From positions 1 to 11,305 of the forward strand of contig JAOUJU010000034.1 in NCBI GenBank assembly GCA_029883045.1: 11,305 nt of DNA. The letters are read 5' to 3'. Every line of letters starts with the position of its first letter. Position 1 is the stretch's first letter. The notes beneath the pieces are model-generated. The model ran no database searches and was not told the origin of the DNA. It worked only from the letters and a program-made list of their open reading frames with translations. Positions 1-7,497 of this stretch are shown piece after piece. The translations under genes and the position numbers were made by a program. Origin of the DNA: Rhodospirillaceae bacterium. Lineage in GTDB: Bacteria > Pseudomonadota > Alphaproteobacteria > Rhodospirillales > Magnetovibrionaceae.

Positions 1-749
1 AATGCGCGAACCTTAGTAACAACATCATCTTTGCCTTCGGGCTGGCTAGGAACGTCCATTGGTTCTTTTGCTGCGGTTTCAGCCAATTTGATGATGGCAT
101 CAATTACCGGCTGAAAGCTGCGATGACCAAACATAACGGCGCCAAGCATGGTATCTTCGTCAAGCTCTTGTGCTTCGGATTCAACCATCAACACGCCTTC
201 TTTGGTGCCGGCAACAATCAAATCAAGATCGGTGTTTGGCATTTCGTCAAGTTGCGGATTGAGAACATATTCGCCGTTGATTAAACCAATGCGGCAACCG
301 CCAACGGGGCCCATAAATGGGGCACCGGAAATTGTAAGTGCGGCTGATGTACCAACAAGGGCTGCGATGTCCGGGTCGTTTTCCATATCGTGGGCAACAA
401 CGGTGCATATTACCTGCACTTCGTTTTTGTAGCCTTTTGCAAACAATGGACGAATAGGGCGATCAATCAAGCGTGATGTCAGCGTTTCTTTTTCAGAAGG
501 GCGGGCTTCACGTTTGAAAAAGCCACCTGGAATTTTACCAGCGGCATAGGTTTTTTCTTGGTAGTGAACGGACAGCGGGAAAAAATCAATTCCTGGGCGT
601 TCTTTTTTTTCTGCAACAACGGTGCAAAATACTTTGGTATCGCCGTATGTAACCATAACAGCGCCAGATGCCTGACGGGCGATTTTACCAGTTTCTAAAA
701 TGAGCGGACGTCCGCCCCATTCAATTTCTACTCTTACTTCATTAAACAT
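1..749 (-). CDS. pnp: Polynucleotide phosphorylase, N-terminal part (cut by the window edge)
   Basis: PNPase is a trimeric 3'-to-5' exoribonuclease that uses phosphate to release nucleoside diphosphates during RNA turnover. About 249 codons from the N-terminus are present; the rest, including the second RNase PH, KH and S1 domains, lies off the left edge. The translation starts MFNEVRVEIEWGGR and contains LETGKIARQASGAVMVTYG, YQEKTYAAGKIPGGFFKRE, SEKETLTSRLIDRPIRPLF, DMENDPDIAALVGTSAAL and SGAPFMGPVGG, the classic signatures of the first RNase PH-like domain, followed by the start of the helical linker. The chosen ATG (747-749) has an AAGGA ribosome-binding site at good spacing. An in-frame ATG at 756-758 lies too close to that site and is less likely. 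It follows rpsO after 218 bases, the usual rpsO-pnp order. The family is often autoregulated through its leader, and hairpins are present there. Confidence 0.97.
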   Translation of the reverse strand, partial: MFNEVRVEIEWGGRPLILETGKIARQASGAVMVTYGDTKVFCTVVAEKKERPGIDFFPLSVHYQEKTYAAGKIPGGFFKREARPSEKETLTSRLIDRPIRPLFAKGYKNEVQVICTVVAHDMENDPDIAALVGTSAALTISGAPFMGPVGGCRIGLINGEYVLNPQLDEMPNTDLDLIVAGTKEGVLMVESEAQELDEDTMLGAVMFGHRSFQPVIDAIIKLAETAAKEPMDVPSQPEGKDDVVTKVRA

Positions 750-820
750 ATCTATCATCTTCCTTCAAACATATGCGGCAGGAATTGGTTTTTGTTTAAC
801 CTACCGACTTTTCCTACCAC

Positions 821-851
821 GCCCGGACAGACGGCTTTCCGCCTGCGGGGC
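821..851 (-). repeat. GC-rich hairpin in the pnp leader, REP-like
   Basis: Read on the minus strand, CAGGCGG pairs with CCGTCTG (7 bp including one G-U) around an AAAG tetraloop. Flanking GCCC/GGGC arms extend the stem beyond a small internal loop. The GC-rich patch stands out from the AT-rich spacer around it. It could be part of the folded pnp leader or a dispersed palindromic repeat (REP-like). No U-tract follows, so it is not a normal intrinsic terminator. The stem is seen in the sequence; its role is inference. Confidence 0.5.
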
Positions 852-924
852 AGCCCGAAGGTCGAACACAATTTTCATTAAATACACTTTGGTAAAAACG
901 CTGCGTTCAACTTGCGGGCTCAAC

Positions 925-958
925 TCACCTGTTTTTGGCGAATTCCAAAAACAGGTGA
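925..958 (-). promoter_or_regulatory. Perfect 14-bp hairpin in the rpsO-pnp spacer, candidate RNase III site
   Basis: TCACCTGTTTTTGG at 925-938 and CCAAAAACAGGTGA at 945-958 are perfect inverted repeats around a 6-base loop, 9 bases after the rpsO stop codon. In enterobacteria the rpsO-pnp spacer holds a terminator and a long stem cut by RNase III, through which PNPase represses its own expression. The position here matches, but the sequence is not the enterobacterial one. No run of U follows, which argues against a simple rho-independent terminator. It could also protect the 3' end of rpsO mRNA from exonucleases. Confidence 0.6.
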
Positions 959-967
959 CAGCGACGC

Positions 968-1237
968 TTAGCGACGCAAGCCGAGACGCTGGATAAGGTC
1001 TTCGTAGCGCTTGGTTTCCTTCTTCTTGAGATAATCAAGAAGACGGCGGCGCTGGCCAACCATAATCAACAGACCCCGGCGGGAATGATGGTCTTTGTGG
1101 TGTGTTTTGAGGTGTTCAGTCAGGTTGTTAATTCGTTCGGAAAGAATAGCAACCTGTACTTCGGGCGAACCCGTATCACCTGTGGTGGTGGCGTATTCGC
1201 CAATGAGCTGTTGTTTACGCTCGGCAGTTATCGACAT
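968..1237 (-). CDS. rpsO: 30S ribosomal protein S15
   Basis: S15 is a primary binder of the central domain of 16S rRNA and nucleates assembly of the 30S platform. The 89-residue product has the standard family length. It carries the signature TGDTGSPEVQVAILSERI followed by LTEHLKTHHKDHHSRRGLL and VGQRRRLLDYLKK, the conserved four-helix protein with its rRNA-binding H-D-H-H-S-R-R region near residues 46-53. The ATG is preceded by a strong AAGGAG ribosome-binding site. It begins 17 bases after the truB stop, so it is probably cotranscribed from the nusA/infB operon. S15 represses its own mRNA in several bacteria through differing leader structures. A short direct repeat, GCGTCGC, flanks its TAA stop. 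Confidence 0.98.
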   Translation of the reverse strand: MSITAERKQQLIGEYATTTGDTGSPEVQVAILSERINNLTEHLKTHHKDHHSRRGLLIMVGQRRRLLDYLKKKETKRYEDLIQRLGLRR

Positions 1238-1254
1238 CGTATACTCCTTTTAAA

Positions 1255-2181
1255 TTAAAGGTTAAAAACGCGAACCGGGCGCAATTGGTTGCTTGCGGTT
1301 CTTGCCAGCGCAACTGGTTTGCCATTGCTCGATGCTAAAACAATCTCACCTTCAACAACTTTGTGTTTAGGGTTTTGTTTTAACACTGGGCCCAAGTCGA
1401 CAAACCCGCCCTGGTGCATTATCCCGCCCTCCGTTTCCGTCAAGGCCAACGCCGGGATGTCGTCCAGCGCGGTCTCAATGGGCGTAAGCCCGGTTTCAAG
1501 GCGCGCACTATGCCCGAGCGACCCCAGCGAATCCAGCGAAATCGCATCTTTTTCGACAAAAGGGCCCGATTTTGTACGCCTGAGCATGGTTACGTGACCA
1601 TAGGTGCCCAGTTTTAGGGCCAAATCACGTGCTAATGCCCTGATATAAGTACCTTTTTGGCAAAAAACCTCAAATGTGGCGCTGCTCGTATCGGGGCTTG
1701 AAATAAGCCTAAAATCATTAATTTCGATCTCGCGTGGCTTCATTTCCACGGTTTCACCATCACGCGCCAGCTTATATGCCCTTTGCCCACCTATTTTTAT
1801 GGCCGAATAGGCCGGCGGCACCTGATTAATGCGCCCGATAAAGGTGGGGATGGCTTTTTCAATTTCTTCAAGGTTTGGGCGAATATCTGAGGTTTGAATT
1901 ACTTCGCCTTCTGCGTCATCGGTGTTGGTGGCCTCGCCCCATTTTACGCTGAACTGATAAACCTTGGCCCCGTCCATTACAAACGAAACGGTTTTGGTGG
2001 CCTCGCCCAAAGCGATAGGTAAAACCCCGCTAGCAAGCGGGTCAAGCGTTCCGGCGTGACCCGCTTTTTGCGCATTTAATTCGCGTTTGACAATACCGAC
2101 CACGCTTGATGACGAAAGCCCCAATGGTTTATCGATTACCAGCCAGCCGTGAATGGGCACACCTTTTTTAATGCGCGCCAT
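1255..2181 (-). CDS. truB: tRNA pseudouridine(55) synthase
   Basis: TruB isomerises U55 in the T-loop of nearly all tRNAs to pseudouridine and also acts as a tRNA-folding chaperone. The 308-residue protein has the family's usual size. It shows HGWLVIDKPLGLSSSSVV (residues 11-28), the catalytic motif GHAGTLDPLASGVL with the expected nucleophile Asp47, the VPPAYSAIKIGGQRAY motif (121-136), and GTYIRALARDL (177-187). The C-terminal part is the small RNA-binding extension. The start overlaps the rbfA stop as TAATG, sharing one base, which suggests translational coupling. The TSHDVV-like motif reads SSSSVV here, within alphaproteobacterial variation as far as I know. Confidence 0.97.
   Translation of the reverse strand: MARIKKGVPIHGWLVIDKPLGLSSSSVVGIVKRELNAQKAGHAGTLDPLASGVLPIALGEATKTVSFVMDGAKVYQFSVKWGEATNTDDAEGEVIQTSDIRPNLEEIEKAIPTFIGRINQVPPAYSAIKIGGQRAYKLARDGETVEMKPREIEINDFRLISSPDTSSATFEVFCQKGTYIRALARDLALKLGTYGHVTMLRRTKSGPFVEKDAISLDSLGSLGHSARLETGLTPIETALDDIPALALTETEGGIMHQGGFVDLGPVLKQNPKHKVVEGEIVLASSNGKPVALARTASNQLRPVRVFNL
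1272..1301 (-). promoter_or_regulatory. Hairpin at the 3' end of truB, upstream of rpsO
   Basis: On the minus strand GAACC+GCAA pairs with TTGC+GGTTC, a 9-bp stem with a 4-base bulge and an 8-base loop. It ends about 35 bases before the rpsO start, inside the last codons of truB. Because truB and rpsO are only 17 bases apart, any S15 autoregulatory structure would have to use the truB tail, as this stem would. The bases also encode the conserved RPVRVFNL-type TruB end, so the stem may be coincidental. Confidence 0.25.
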
Positions 2182-2612
2182 TAGTCGTCTGTTTCCGGCT
2201 CATCGGGATCTGGTTCTTTTTGCGCGATGTCGGCGGCGACTTGAGGCAAATGCAAAAGCGCGTCAATTTTCCCGGCTTCATCAAAAGACTGGTCGAACTC
2301 AAATGAAAGCTTAGGCGCATATCTAAGGTTTACCTTAGATGCCAATTCATGGCGCAAAAAACCCTTTGCCCGATCAAGTGCCAAAATTATTTCATCAAGC
2401 TCTTCTTTTGATGCACCGCCCAGTGGCGTAAAAAAGCATGTAGCATTTTTTAAATCAGGGCTTACGCGTATTTCGGTAATGGTTAAAGGATTGCCCTGCA
2501 ACGCCGGATCGCGCAAATCACCACGTTCCAATAGCCACGCTAACGAATGGCGCAATTCCTCGCCTACGCGAAGCTGGCGTTGGGACGGGGTTCTGCCGTC
2601 ACGTCTTGTCAT
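2181..2612 (-). CDS. rbfA: 30S ribosome-binding factor A
   Basis: RbfA binds the small subunit during late 16S rRNA maturation, near the 5' end of 16S, and is needed for growth in the cold in E. coli. The product is 143 residues. It opens with RQLRVGEELRHSLAWLLERGDLRDP, continues with LTITEIRVSPDLKNATCFFTPLGG and LRHELASKVNLRYAPKLSFEFDQSFDEAGKIDALL, and so matches the single KH-like fold of the family. An acidic tail (EPDPDEPETDD) follows, as is common in alphaproteobacterial RbfA. An AAGGG ribosome-binding site sits 7 bases before the ATG. It lies 63 bases after infB and its stop overlaps the truB start. Confidence 0.96.
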   Translation of the reverse strand: MTRRDGRTPSQRQLRVGEELRHSLAWLLERGDLRDPALQGNPLTITEIRVSPDLKNATCFFTPLGGASKEELDEIILALDRAKGFLRHELASKVNLRYAPKLSFEFDQSFDEAGKIDALLHLPQVAADIAQKEPDPDEPETDD

Positions 2613-2675
2613 GTGGAAACCCTTAAATATTTGGGGCGCATCTAAAATACACTACAATAAAGTTATGGTGCGCGG

Positions 2676-5177
2676 TTAAAGCTCGCGCGCGACCTCTTCA
2701 ATATCAAAGCATTCTATCCGGTCGCCTTCTTTGATGTCGTCATAATTAGCGAACGACATACCACATTCCATGCCTTCTTTGACTTCTTTGGCATCATCTT
2801 TGAAACGTTTAAGCTGTGAAAGCTCGCCTTCGTGAATGACAATATCGTCACGCAGCAATCGTACCTTGGCACCGCGTTTGACGGTTCCTTCGGTAACCAT
2901 GCACCCAGCAACTTTGCCAACCTTGGAAACGGCAAATACTTCGCGTACCTGCGCATAACCCAATAGATTTTCCTTGATGGTTGGTGCCAACATGCCGGAA
3001 AGGGCTTTTTTCATATCATCGGTTACATCATAGATAATGGAATAATAACGAATGTCTACGCCATCGCGTTTAGCCAAATCGCGGGCTTGGGTGTTGGCGC
3101 GAACATTAAAACCAATTACAAAGCCGCCCGATGCGCGCGCAAGAATGATGTCTGATTCATTAATACCGCCAACCGCACCATGCAAGATACGTGCTTTTAC
3201 TTCATCGGTACCAAGCTGATTAAGGGCAGCTTGAATTGCTTCAAGCGAGCCGTGCACGTCAGCTTTAATAACAATCGGAAGCTCCTGAGCAACGCCTTCT
3301 TGAATGCGTTCGAACATTTGTTCAAGTGTGCCGCGACCGCTAGCCGCAGATTTAAGATCACGTTTTTTACGTTTGCGATAATCAGTTACTTCGCGAGCAC
3401 GGGTTTCGTCCGCTACAACCACAACCTCGTCACCGGCGTCGGGGGTACCACTAAGGCCAAGAACCTCAACCGGGGTGCCGGGCAGTGCTGCTTCTACCTG
3501 CTTGCCATGATCATCAATAAGTGCGCGAACCCTGCCCCACTCGGAACCGGCAACAAATATATCACCAGCGTGAAGTGTGCCGCGCTGAACCAAAACAGTT
3601 GCAACAGAGCCACGGCCCTGTTCCATTTTAGCTTCAACAATAACGCCTTCGGCCGGACAATCAGGGTTGGCCTTAAGGTCAAGTATTTCAGCCTGCAATA
3701 AAATTGCTTCTTCTAGTTTGTCGAGATTTAGCCGTTCTTTGGCTGAAACTTCAACCGTCAAGACGTCGCCGCCCATTTCCTCAACCACTATTTCGTGTTG
3801 CAATAACTGGGTGCGAACCCGGTCGGGGTTGGCGTCAGGTTTATCGCATTTATTGATGGCAACAATAACCGGAACCGCTGCGGCCTTAGCATGATGGATG
3901 GCTTCGATGGTTTGCGGCATTACGCTATCATCGGCGGCTACAACCAACACCACAATATCCGTTACCTTAGCACCGCGTGCGCGCATATCGGTAAAAGCGG
4001 CGTGACCGGGGGTATCAATAAAAGTTATTTTTTGCCCAGATTCTATTGTTACCTGATAGGCACCAATGTGCTGGGTAATACCGCCAGCTTCGCCGCCAGC
4101 AATATCGGTAGCGCGCAAAGCGTCAAGCAAAGATGTTTTACCATGATCAACGTGACCCATAATGGTAACAACTGGCGGGCGCGACACCAACGCAGCGGCA
4201 TCATCTTCACCACCACCTAGGCCGACCTCAACGTCTGATTCTGAAACGCGTTGAACATTGTGACCAAATTCTGAAACAATAAGTTCCGCGGTATCGGCAT
4301 CAATAATCTGATTAACCGTTGCCATAACGCCCATCTTCATCAATGCACGAATTACATCAACACCGCGTTCAGTCATACGGTTTGCTAATTCCTGAACGGA
4401 AATGGTTTCCGGAACAATTACTTCACGAATAATTTTTTTGCCTTCGGCGCGGGCCTGTTGTTGTTTTTGTTTTTCTTTTTCGCGCGCACGTTTAACACTG
4501 GCGATTGAACGTTGGCGTTCTTCACCGTCCTGACCAGAAAGCACTGATGAAATTGTCAATTTACCAGAACGGCGTTTTTGTTCACCGCGAGGACGTGCAG
4601 GAGCTGCCTTGCGGTCATCTTTTTCTTTTATTTCTTTGCGTTTAGGCAAAGAGCGCTTGGCCCGGGTGGCACCTTCTTCGTCTGAAGCTTCGGCCAAAAG
4701 ATTAGGATCAGGGGTAACGTCAATAACGCCCGTCTCGTCAATTTTGGGTTCTGGTTCTGGTTCTGGTTCGGGCTCGGGCTCTGGTTCGGGCATTGATGCT
4801 AAACGCAAGGCTTCTTCTTCGGCTAAGCGGGCTTCTTCTTCGGCCTTGATTTGCGAATCTTCAAGAGCGCGTACACGGCTTTCTTTTTCATGATTGGTCA
4901 GGCCTGAACCATCAAACGCTTCTTTTACATTTGGGGTAAAAGATTTTTTGGCAGTGGCTTTTGCACTGCTGCTGACCTCGGCCATGTTGCCGCCAGAATC
5001 TGGTGCATAGGTACGTTTTTTACGTACCTCAACCGTTACCATTTTAGAGCGTCCGTGGCTGAAGCTCTGCTTGACCTGTCCGGTCTCAACGGTTTTTTTC
5101 AACTCAAGCTTGCCCGGGCTGGACATACGCAGCGGCTTCTTGGCATCACCCTTAGTTTTATCTTTGCTTTCGCTCAT
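2676..5177 (-). CDS. infB: Translation initiation factor IF-2
   Basis: IF2 is the GTPase that brings fMet-tRNA to the 30S P site and promotes 50S joining. At 833 residues it is of normal alphaproteobacterial length. The N-terminus has the lineage-type segment GKLELKKTVETGQVKQSFSHGR (about 22-43), then a charged linker with a seven-fold Glu-Pro repeat at 131-144 and lysine/arginine-rich stretches. The IF2_N module IIREVIVPETISVQELANRM lies around 249-312. G-domain motifs are complete: GHVDHGKT (341-348), the switch I Thr368 in GGITQHIGAYQV, DTPGH (388-392), NKCD (442-445) and SAK (478-480). The C-terminal domains that bind fMet-tRNA follow. The ATG overlaps the upstream TGA by four bases (ATGA), implying translational coupling. 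Internal starts making shorter IF2 forms are known in E. coli but cannot be judged here. Confidence 0.98.
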   Translation of the reverse strand: MSESKDKTKGDAKKPLRMSSPGKLELKKTVETGQVKQSFSHGRSKMVTVEVRKKRTYAPDSGGNMAEVSSSAKATAKKSFTPNVKEAFDGSGLTNHEKESRVRALEDSQIKAEEEARLAEEEALRLASMPEPEPEPEPEPEPEPKIDETGVIDVTPDPNLLAEASDEEGATRAKRSLPKRKEIKEKDDRKAAPARPRGEQKRRSGKLTISSVLSGQDGEERQRSIASVKRAREKEKQKQQQARAEGKKIIREVIVPETISVQELANRMTERGVDVIRALMKMGVMATVNQIIDADTAELIVSEFGHNVQRVSESDVEVGLGGGEDDAAALVSRPPVVTIMGHVDHGKTSLLDALRATDIAGGEAGGITQHIGAYQVTIESGQKITFIDTPGHAAFTDMRARGAKVTDIVVLVVAADDSVMPQTIEAIHHAKAAAVPVIVAINKCDKPDANPDRVRTQLLQHEIVVEEMGGDVLTVEVSAKERLNLDKLEEAILLQAEILDLKANPDCPAEGVIVEAKMEQGRGSVATVLVQRGTLHAGDIFVAGSEWGRVRALIDDHGKQVEAALPGTPVEVLGLSGTPDAGDEVVVVADETRAREVTDYRKRKKRDLKSAASGRGTLEQMFERIQEGVAQELPIVIKADVHGSLEAIQAALNQLGTDEVKARILHGAVGGINESDIILARASGGFVIGFNVRANTQARDLAKRDGVDIRYYSIIYDVTDDMKKALSGMLAPTIKENLLGYAQVREVFAVSKVGKVAGCMVTEGTVKRGAKVRLLRDDIVIHEGELSQLKRFKDDAKEVKEGMECGMSFANYDDIKEGDRIECFDIEEVAREL

Positions 5178-5848
5178 GTCTTATCAGTTTCTTCCTGCTT
5201 CAGGCCCTTGTTCAAAACAATATCTAGGCCCTTGTTCAATTCTTGACCTGTAAAGCGGGCCAGCTTAGATGCATCTACTAACATATTTTTAGCCAACTTA
5301 CCCGGCTCTAAAACCATATGAACCGCCTCAGTCCGGCCAATCGCCGCGGCTAAATTGTCCCGGCTGAATATTGATACCACCGGAGTTTGTGGTGATACCG
5401 CCTGGGCCAATAACCCTATTTTATTTTTGCCATCATCTGCCCCATCCGAGGCCTCTAACAACAAACCGACATTGCCCTTTTTCAGGCGGGCACGAACTTT
5501 TTCAAAGCCGCTTGTAACCTGCCCTGCCCGTTTAGCCAAACTAAGGCTGGCAAGGCTGCGCTTTAGTAACTGTCTTTCAACCTCAGCCCCAAGATCATCG
5601 CTAATCTTGACCTCTGCCTTGGCTGCCCTTTTTGCTGCCTTAGCAAATATTTTTATGGCCTGGGCAGTGTGCAACATATCCGAAGCAGGCCACAACCACA
5701 AACCCCGACCCGGCAGCTTAGCATTTACATCAAAAACTAGCTCACCCGTTGGCGAAACCACAAACCGAAGCATTTCTTCCCGGCTATGGTGCTGTCCGGT
5801 TACGATACAGCGCCTTTCGGCGTCTTTATCGTCTTGTTTTCCGGCCAT
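5174..5848 (-). CDS. YlxR-type RNA-binding protein with a C-terminal L7Ae-like domain
   Basis: The 224-residue protein has two parts. Residues 11-75 are a YlxR (DUF448) domain: RRCIVTGQHHSREEMLRFV, then GELVFDVNAKLPGRGLWLWP, where the GRG turn is the family hallmark. Residues about 95-190 resemble the L7Ae/L30e fold: LASLSLAKRAGQVTSGFEKVRARLKKGNVGLLLEASDGADDGK, followed by FSRDNLAAAIGRTEAVHMVL. This fused form is common in alphaproteobacteria, whereas firmicutes encode YlxR and the L7Ae-like YlxQ as separate adjacent genes. Both are thought to bind RNA; YlxR has been linked to transcriptional regulation and RNase P in some bacteria. A GGAG site lies 8 bases before the ATG. The stop overlaps infB, so expression is probably coupled to IF2. 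The precise role is unknown. Confidence 0.92.
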   Translation of the reverse strand: MAGKQDDKDAERRCIVTGQHHSREEMLRFVVSPTGELVFDVNAKLPGRGLWLWPASDMLHTAQAIKIFAKAAKRAAKAEVKISDDLGAEVERQLLKRSLASLSLAKRAGQVTSGFEKVRARLKKGNVGLLLEASDGADDGKNKIGLLAQAVSPQTPVVSIFSRDNLAAAIGRTEAVHMVLEPGKLAKNMLVDASKLARFTGQELNKGLDIVLNKGLKQEETDKT

Positions 5849-5895
5849 GGGCGCGCGCTCCGAGGTTATTGCCTGTGTTTTGCCTTTAGTTTTTC

Positions 5896-7452
5896 TTATT
5901 CGGTTGCCTCGCTTGTTTCTTCGCCAGTTTCTTCGTCAGCAAACCAATGGGAACGCGCTGCCATGATTATGCTGTCAGCCTTTTCTTGGTTCATTTTTAC
6001 CAGCGGCAACATTTCACGCAGTTCATCACCCGCTAGATCGGCCAAATCATCAAGGGTTTTAACCCCTTGTTCACCCAGCTTCACCGCCATTTCGACCGTG
6101 ATGCCTTCGGCGTCTATTAGGTCTTGGCCAACGCCTAGTTCTTTGCATTTGCTTGCCATCTCTTCGTCGCGACGTTCAAGATATGCTTTAGCCCGTGCGC
6201 TTAGTTCTTCGGCAACACTTTCATCGAAACCGTCAATCATTGCCAAATCATCAAGTGGAACAAATGCAACTTCTTCGATTGAGGTAAAGCCTTCGGTAAC
6301 CAAAAGCTGTGCAATCATGTCGTCAACGTCCAGCGCTTCGATAAACATTTCCGAACGCAGGCGTGATTCATCTTGACGACGCTCTGTTTCTTCGGCTTCG
6401 GTCAGGATATCAATTTCCCAACCGGAAAGCTGCGACGCCAAACGTACGTTTTGTCCGCGCCGACCAATGGCCAATGACAACTGATCATCAGGAACCACAA
6501 CTTCGATTTTGTTGTTTTCTTCATCGAGCACAACTTTGCTTACCTCGGCCGGGGCAAGGGCGTTAACAATAAACATTGCGGGGTCTTGCGACCATGGAAT
6601 GATATCGATTTTTTCGCCCTGCAATTCACCAACCACCGCTTGCACGCGTGAACCACGCATACCAATACAAGGGCCAACCGGATCAATTGAACTATCATTG
6701 CTGATAACCGCAATTTTAGCGCGCGAGCCAGGATCGCGAGCAACCGATTTAATTTCAATTATGCCGTCATAAATTTCCGGCACTTCTTGGGCAAACAATT
6801 TAGCCATGAAGTTTGGATGGGTACGCGAAAGAAAAATCTGCGGACCGCGCTGTTCTTCACGAACATCGGTAATGTATGCCCGCACCCTGTCGCCATTATT
6901 AAAATGTTCGCGCGGAATTATTTCATCGCGCCGCATCAATGCTTCGGCCCGACCAAGGTCAACAATTATATTGCCAAATTCGATACGTTTGACGATACCG
7001 TTGACGACTTCGCCAATGCGATCTTTGAATTCTGCAAACTGGCGTTTACGTTCGGCTTCGCGCACTTTTTGCACAATAACTTGCTTGGCGGTTTGTGCTG
7101 CGATACGGCCAAAATCAATTGGTGGTAAGGGGTCAATAATAAATTCACCCAGAGCTAATTCTGGATGCTTTTTACTGGCATCTTTTAATTTTATCTGGGT
7201 GTGTTCGTTTTCAACTTCTTCAACTACCTCGACATAACGCGCCAGCGAAATTTCGCCTGAGCTGCGGTCGATGTGCGCACGGATATCGTGTTCTTGCCCG
7301 TATTTGGAGCGACCGGCACGTTGGATCGCCTGCTCCATTGCTTCGAGCACTTCGTCACGGTTGATGCCCTTGTCACGCGCTACCGTATCGGCAACTGTAA
7401 GAAGTTCGGGGCGTACATGTACGCCGGTTGTTGGGACTGATTGTTCGCTCAT
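5896..7452 (-). CDS. nusA: Transcription termination/antitermination factor NusA
   Basis: NusA binds RNA polymerase and modulates pausing, intrinsic termination and rRNA antitermination. The 518-residue product has all expected parts: an N-terminal polymerase-binding domain (about 1-130), an S1 domain (about 146-210, IGEVVNGIVKRIEFGNIIVDLG), KH1 with GPCIGMRGSRVQAVVGEL (260-277), KH2 with AIGRRGQNVRLASQLSGW (328-345), and two C-terminal acidic helix-hairpin repeats (about 365-435 and 440-500) ending in an acidic tail. Such C-terminal repeats are typical of proteobacteria. The ATG has an AAGGAAA ribosome-binding site about 8 bases upstream and lies 45 bases after rimP. NusA represses its own operon in E. 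coli; the leader upstream of rimP would be the place to look for this. Confidence 0.98.
   Translation of the reverse strand: MSEQSVPTTGVHVRPELLTVADTVARDKGINRDEVLEAMEQAIQRAGRSKYGQEHDIRAHIDRSSGEISLARYVEVVEEVENEHTQIKLKDASKKHPELALGEFIIDPLPPIDFGRIAAQTAKQVIVQKVREAERKRQFAEFKDRIGEVVNGIVKRIEFGNIIVDLGRAEALMRRDEIIPREHFNNGDRVRAYITDVREEQRGPQIFLSRTHPNFMAKLFAQEVPEIYDGIIEIKSVARDPGSRAKIAVISNDSSIDPVGPCIGMRGSRVQAVVGELQGEKIDIIPWSQDPAMFIVNALAPAEVSKVVLDEENNKIEVVVPDDQLSLAIGRRGQNVRLASQLSGWEIDILTEAEETERRQDESRLRSEMFIEALDVDDMIAQLLVTEGFTSIEEVAFVPLDDLAMIDGFDESVAEELSARAKAYLERRDEEMASKCKELGVGQDLIDAEGITVEMAVKLGEQGVKTLDDLADLAGDELREMLPLVKMNQEKADSIIMAARSHWFADEETGEETSEATE
7410..7425. repeat. Perfect 16-bp palindrome inside nusA
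   Basis: GGCGTACATGTACGCC is its own reverse complement and spans codons near residues 10-14 of NusA (GVHVR). It may be a chance result of codon use. It lies near the start of the gene, where an mRNA stem or protein site could act, but nothing else supports a function. Confidence 0.3.
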
Positions 7453-7497
7453 AACACTGTTTCCTTAAGAGCCCATAAATTAAAAGATATAAAAAAT

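Noticed and set aside
925..958. Rho-independent terminator after rpsO
   Set aside because: The stem is strong, but the transcript continues GAGTTGAGCCC with no U-run, so it is recorded as a processing or stability element instead.
3180..3701. Long plus-strand reading frame of 173 codons opposite infB
   Set aside because: It is a shadow of the IF2 GTPase gene; the composition follows the opposite strand and there is no recognisable family or start signal.
4745..4786. Tandem repeat array or CRISPR-like repeat
   Set aside because: It is a simple Glu-Pro codon repeat within infB, with no spacers.
5355..6376. Two overlapping plus-strand reading frames of about 200 codons opposite ylxR and nusA
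   Set aside because: Both are Ser/Arg-rich shadows of confident minus-strand genes and cross the boundary between them.
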